The notes under the pieces were generated by a model. The model was given only the letters and a program-made list of their open reading frames with translations. It searched no databases and was not told the origin of the DNA. The position numbers were made by a program, and so were the translations under genes. DNA of 64,000 nucleotides. It comes from Collybiopsis luxurians FD-317 M1. Taxonomy: Eukaryota > Basidiomycota > Agaricomycetes > Agaricales > Omphalotaceae. Of the stretch, positions 59,701 to 64,000 are shown piece after piece. Position 1 is the stretch's first letter, and each line of letters opens with the position of its first letter. The stretch covers positions 787,666-851,665 of the forward strand of contig KN834759.1 in assembly GCA_000827265.1 (NCBI GenBank), written 5' to 3'.

Positions 59701-61279
59701 CAGTGTCTATTCAAAATAAATGTGCCACATGACTTTTAACTGCATATTTGCTTCGATGGGGCCATAGCTCATGAAGGAGTACATATGTAGCTTAGGGTCT
59801 GGTACAAAAAAAGTAGATATATATCTGTAGGGTATCGATACATGTAGCTGGAAGTATTAATGAAAGATAGAATACTGTGGCACAGGTGAGAAACAGGGAA
59901 AAACTGTGAGCCTCTGGAGGGATATTGAGAATTTACAAGCTATAGACAACAAAGCAAGAGGTGCACACCTAATATTTTGCATTCCAGCCCTTTTCCTTGA
60001 TCAATGCTTCAACTCAACATGGAAGAGATGCATACATTTCTTCAATAAATTCATTGGAAATCTGTGCACATACCCACCGCAGAACTTCCCACAATTGATC
60101 CTCCATGTATGGTGCTGGTTCATATCAGCATGCAATTGCCTTCAACTCAGCCCAGAGGTGTTTCTGAATGTTCATGTCAGGGCTAGAAGCAGACAACTTA
60201 AGTTGAGTGAGCTTTTTCCAAGTGAACCAATCTTGAACCAGGCAGCCGGTGTTCCTCCAATTGTTATCATGAGTGTAAATAAAGCTTTTCAGGCCACTGT
60301 CAAGGTCTTGGAGGCTTCCCGGGAGGTCCTCCTGCATGATCTGAACAAGGAGCTCTCCATCAAGATTACCATGAATGTGCACAAGGCGGCCAACTCCATG
60401 TGCAGTGACTGATTCCCCCTAGTGCAACTTTCCCCTCCTTATGCTTCACTGTGTTCTCAGTATTCCTCCAGTCCAAAGCTTCACCTGGCCTTCTCTAGGC
60501 CCACTGGCCATTCCAAAAGCCAAAAACCTCTTAATTTGACCATCTGCAAAGCCTACATCCTTCCAGTCTTCTGCAGTCCAATTTTGGACAAGTTTTGCCA
60601 CTTGACATGTCTGAGCCAGTTCTGTTTTGTGATAAGGGGAACTTTTCGGCATTGGAAACCACAGAGACTAATTGAGTGAAGGCCTCAGTGAAATGTTGAA
60701 TCAGAAACATGAGGGAAATAGCAGCTGCAAAGATCAAGAACATCAGTGGCCTGGTGATCATGAAGCAGATGCTCAGTATAGCGCAGGTCTCGGCAGCTAA
60801 GTTTTGGTTTTTGGCCTCTTCCAGGAGCCTTCACATAGAACTGGCTCTTTGATCCTCCGAGCTCTTTAACAGTTTTCACACTGGAAACACCCTGGCCTTT
60901 GAAGGCAACAATGCAAACTCTCTTTGTTGGGCTATCAAGCCTTGCTGAGCTTAGCCATGTTGAGGGGTTGTAAGAATGATGTAAGAATATGTTTAGGGCA
61001 GGTATGGTTCAGGATTAAGTCAGGAAGGGAAGACAAGCACAATCAACTCAATGCATCATGTGGATTCTTCAAATTGCGGCAGATGACAAAAATATCTTCA
61101 TTGCAACAGCCACTCGAATTCCTATACTACAGACTCTTGTACCTGAAATCTATGGCTTTATTGACACATAATCGCAAGCCAAAGTCCACCTTCCTGATGC
61201 ATTTTTACCAAGATATTGCTTCATCGAGCAAACTTTCAGACTGAAAATCCCCTGGCATATTTATTTTGAATAGACACTG
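59701..61279 (-). mobile_element. Decayed Tc1/mariner-type transposon (1579 bp)
   Basis: Ends are inverted repeats: cagtgtctattcaaaataaa on the left and its complement on the right, with TA on both sides (59699-59700 and 61280-61281). The transposase remains run on the minus strand. It is more decayed than the copy at 25.1 kb and has different ends, so it is another family. Confidence 0.88.
59950..60950 (-). pseudogene. Tc1 transposase remains
   Basis: Read in pieces on the minus strand: SPTKRVCIVAFKGQGVSSVK with a helix-turn-helix-like block at 60930-60690, then HGVGRLVHIHGNLDGELLVQ near 60390-60340, DNNWRNTGCLVQDWF at about 60265-60220, and SSPDMNIQKHLWAELKAI near 60190-60130, matching the last catalytic region of Tc1 transposases. 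In the final motif the glutamate (NPIE in the working family) is a glutamine. Stops and frame shifts separate the blocks, so it is inactive. Confidence 0.82.
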
Positions 61280-61338
61280 TATATAAGTAATATCATATCT
61301 GGCTGAATATATGATACATTGGTGCGGTGCTGAACACA

Positions 61339-61542
61339 CCAGCAGTGGAAAAAATTCCGCTCAGTGGAATGAGTTACTGAAAAACAAAGATTCAGTGAGC
61401 TAACTGAATATCGATGATTCGGTGAAATTGAATGACATATACAAGTGCACTCAGTATAACTTAATTGTAGCAATTCAGTTGACCAACTGAATCCCGAGAT
61501 CTTGGTGATGAAATCTGCCGAGCAGAATTTTTCTACTTTTGG
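61339..61542. mobile_element. Possible 204-bp MITE beside the Tc1 remnant
   Basis: Ends are imperfect inverted repeats: ccagcagtggaaaaaattcc with gctcagtgg on the left, and the complement of ccaaaagtagaaaaattctgctcgg on the right. The inside is non-coding with repeated attcagt words. No target-site duplication was found. Confidence 0.5.
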
Positions 61543-62143
61543 AATGAAAGGTGGGAAATAAGATTGGCTGTTTAGGTAACTTATAATTATCTTGAGTTCA
61601 GTCCTCTCTATTATTACTTTAATTTTATTAATGAATCAAATTAAAGTGCTTAAGAATTTTCTAAGGAGAATTTTAGAATAGTATCACTTACTTGAGAAAA
61701 GCTGACATAGTTATTGAACACCCAGTGTTATTATTACGTCCAAGAGCAATTTGCAAACACAGAGTTGACTTCATGTTATGTTCATTTCTAATGAATCCAG
61801 TGGTCATGAATGTCATCATGGTGGCAGTATGAAAGAGAAAACTGACACTATATTTTACTAGCATTACTGTTCTTTCCAATTTAACTCAACATACAACCTG
61901 TGACCAGGTTATGAAATGTTAGTTTCAACTAATTCCCTTACGAGGCTGTATTTGTAGCCTTTTTCACGCTCAGGCTAACAGCCGCAATTGCAGGCCATTA
62001 TTGTGTGGCAACCCATGACTAGTGAGTGGTATGGCACGTCGCAATTAAATCGAATGAAATGTGACAGAATGCGCATAGAGAGGCTAACAAGCCTTTGTAA
62101 CAAAGAAACTCACATCAGTATATATCTGAAAAACCATATAATA
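61543..62143. other. Intergenic stretch downstream of the second GMC gene
   Basis: AT-rich; nothing recognisable. Confidence 0.45.
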
Positions 62144-64000
62144 TCAGGATTCCTCCGTCCTCTTCTGACAAGTCAATCTGTGATTTTTTATCAAAACTGA
62201 TGCACGTTCTGCCACGGCATACACAGATGCTTGAGGATGAGCTGCTGGGATGAAAGGCTAAGCAGAACAACAGGGCCACGGTTAGTTTTTGGCTAATACT
62301 TTGCATGGAGGACCCACCAGGACACTGGCGTCAACAATGCGAAGTCCCTGGATGCCCTTGACAGTCAAATCCGGGTTGACCACGCCATTGATGCTATTAA
62401 AAGGAGCCATCCTTGCCGTACTGTAAGGGTGCCATATTGTCGAAGCTTCACTTTGGATGTAAGCATTAAGCTCCTCATCCGTTTGTGCTTCAGCAAAGGG
62501 GCCAAATTCTGAAATGATGTAATCACTCCAGGCTTGAGCAGATACAAAACGCCGAGCAGCTTTAACAGCTTCGCGCATAATGGCCAGATCAAGGTTCGAG
62601 CTGAGAAGACCCGGGTCGATAATGGGGTTGTCAAACGGATCTGTTGAGGCGAGTGTGATCGTGCCCCCTAAATTGAAGAATGTTTTTGTTTCAGAAAATG
62701 TGCAGCTTAAATATGTATAGGATAGAGAATAAGTGCGTACGAGATGACGGTGTCACAACAGCGGTGACAATTGTCAAAAGGCGTCCTGTCGCTGGAAATG
62801 GCAGAGGACTAACAGCAAATCCATCCTGTGTTAACAGCATAAAAAAAACCAAGTGAGAACCCTGTCTGTCAATGTCATCATAAGAAAAATTTACAATGAG
62901 GATCATCTCAAAGTGAGGAGAGTTTGGACCAGAAGATGGATCTGGGTTAGAGGAATTGAAAATACTCGCGTTAGCAGGTACACGGAACCACCCAAGCTGT
63001 GTGGCAGGCTCATTGGAAAACGGGCCATTACGAGTGTCCTCCCACTGTGCAAGATCGGCTGCGGCCAAGGTTGCATTGCGCTGAATATCATCAAGTGTTG
63101 GTACACTAGAATTGACAGTCCACAAGTTGGCCACGAGGGGATGGTCCTGCAAATTTTGTCCTACGTCGGGAAGATCAACCAGGACTTTGATCCCAAGTGA
63201 TTCAAGATTAGACTTGTTCCCTATTCCAGATAACATCAAGAGCTGTGGTGTGGAAACAGCTCCGGCAGACAGAATGACTTCATCTGTTGCTGTCAGAGTG
63301 TAAGTTTTTCCAGGGGAACCAGAGGATAAAGAGTTTGTGCTGCTCGTAAACTGAACTCCTTTTACAATTGGAATGCCACCCTCCAGTCCCGTCTGGAACA
63401 ATTTTACAACTTGAGTGTTGATGAGAACATCCAAGTTTGGTCTTATTGCTAAGGCAGGATGAATATATGCCCGCGCGGAGCTGTCACGAGAACCATTTGC
63501 AATGGTGTTCTGGACAAACCCTGTTTGGGTAAAACAAGTTTGATTCTGATCAAGTGTGAGGATCCAATGAACTCACCCATTCCTATAGGATTCCCCGAGT
63601 TCATATCTAGTACAAAAGGAAATTCACTGAGCTCCTCAGTGGTAGAAAGAAACAATGAATCCAGAGGCGTTCTAGTACCGAGACTAATTTGGAGTGGACC
63701 ATTAAAACCATGGACTGAAGGATCAAATTGACCCGTCGTATTATGATGATCGGCAGGAGCAGTCACACTTTCAGCCTACAAGGTTGACAATGAGCAGAGT
63801 GGATAAATGGTGGAGAAGGTTGGAGGTCTCACTTTCTTCCAAAATGGTACCAGGGAGTTCCACGACCAGCCATCATCCTCGGTGACGCTCGCGATTCGGT
63901 TGTAATCAGACATTGACCCTCTGGTCCATGCCATAAAATCTTATTGAGCAAGTCCCTTCCATCACCTTGATTACTAAAACAATGAAATTGACAACGCACT
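62144..64000 (-). CDS. GMC oxidoreductase, 3' part (runs off the window)
   Basis: Minus-strand exons read to TGA at 62144-62146; the start lies beyond 64000. In order: MSDYNRIASVTEDDGWSWNS (near 63880), the second GMC signature STPQLLMLSGIGNKSNLESL at about 63250-63190, QNLQDHP near 63150, then TIWHPYSTARMAP at about 62430 and, after the last intron, AAHPQASVYAVAERAS. These give the two catalytic histidines. The FAD-binding N-terminus is outside the window. No lesion is seen in the visible part. It probably oxidises an alcohol or aryl-alcohol-like substrate with oxygen as acceptor. It is a different paralogue from the gene at 28.2-30.8 kb, as the shared motifs differ clearly. Confidence 0.85.

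Noticed and set aside
59906..60412. 168-aa plus-strand frame
   Set aside because: It is antisense to the Tc1 transposase remains; the minus strand has the recognisable motifs.

Overview
The window looks like a gene-poor, transposon-rich stretch of a filamentous basidiomycete genome, probably an agaricomycete. The basis is many short GT-AG introns (about 45-75 nt), two DUF6534-type membrane protein genes (a family expanded in Agaricomycetes), a fungal cytochrome P450, GMC oxidoreductases, and a fungal mix of Tc1/mariner, hAT, CACTA-like and Copia elements. No rRNA gene, CRISPR array or bacterial-style operon was seen.

Host genes fall in four places. At 2.9-4.0 kb (-) is a two-exon sulfotransferase-like P-loop protein. 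At 7.3-21.7 kb two almost identical ten-exon DUF6534 genes lie as inverted copies and flank a P450 gene (11 exons, about 498 aa) and a drug:H+ antiporter-type MFS transporter (12 exons, about 534 aa). At 28.2-30.8 kb (-) is a complete GMC oxidoreductase. At 62.1 kb to the window end (-) is the C-terminal part of a second GMC oxidoreductase. P450, MFS, GMC and sulfotransferase-like genes together suggest oxidative tailoring, detoxification or export, but no backbone synthase is visible. I reconstructed exon boundaries by hand from splice sites and frame continuity.

Mobile DNA dominates the rest. A Tc1/mariner copy (25.1-26.4 kb) has a full-length transposase frame broken by three TGA codons. 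From 32.6 to 43.2 kb there is a nested stack: a hAT-type element carries a CACTA-like element (3-bp duplication TGA) and a Copia retrotransposon (5-bp duplication TGAAG), and the Copia carries a second copy of the same hAT family (8-bp duplication TACTCTAA). A 694-bp solo LTR (44.7-45.4 kb), a second decayed Copia (45.5-50.9 kb), an inverted-arm element (56.0-57.7 kb) and a decayed Tc1-like element (59.7-61.3 kb) follow. Many lesions in these elements fit C-to-T or G-to-A changes, suggesting mutational silencing or methylation decay.

The remaining DNA is AT-rich intergenic sequence with several unnamed repeat families: an 800-bp palindromic element, a CCTGAGG-decamer family at four loci, telomere-like TTAGGG runs at 58.5 kb, and a possible tRNA-derived repeat at 58.7 kb.
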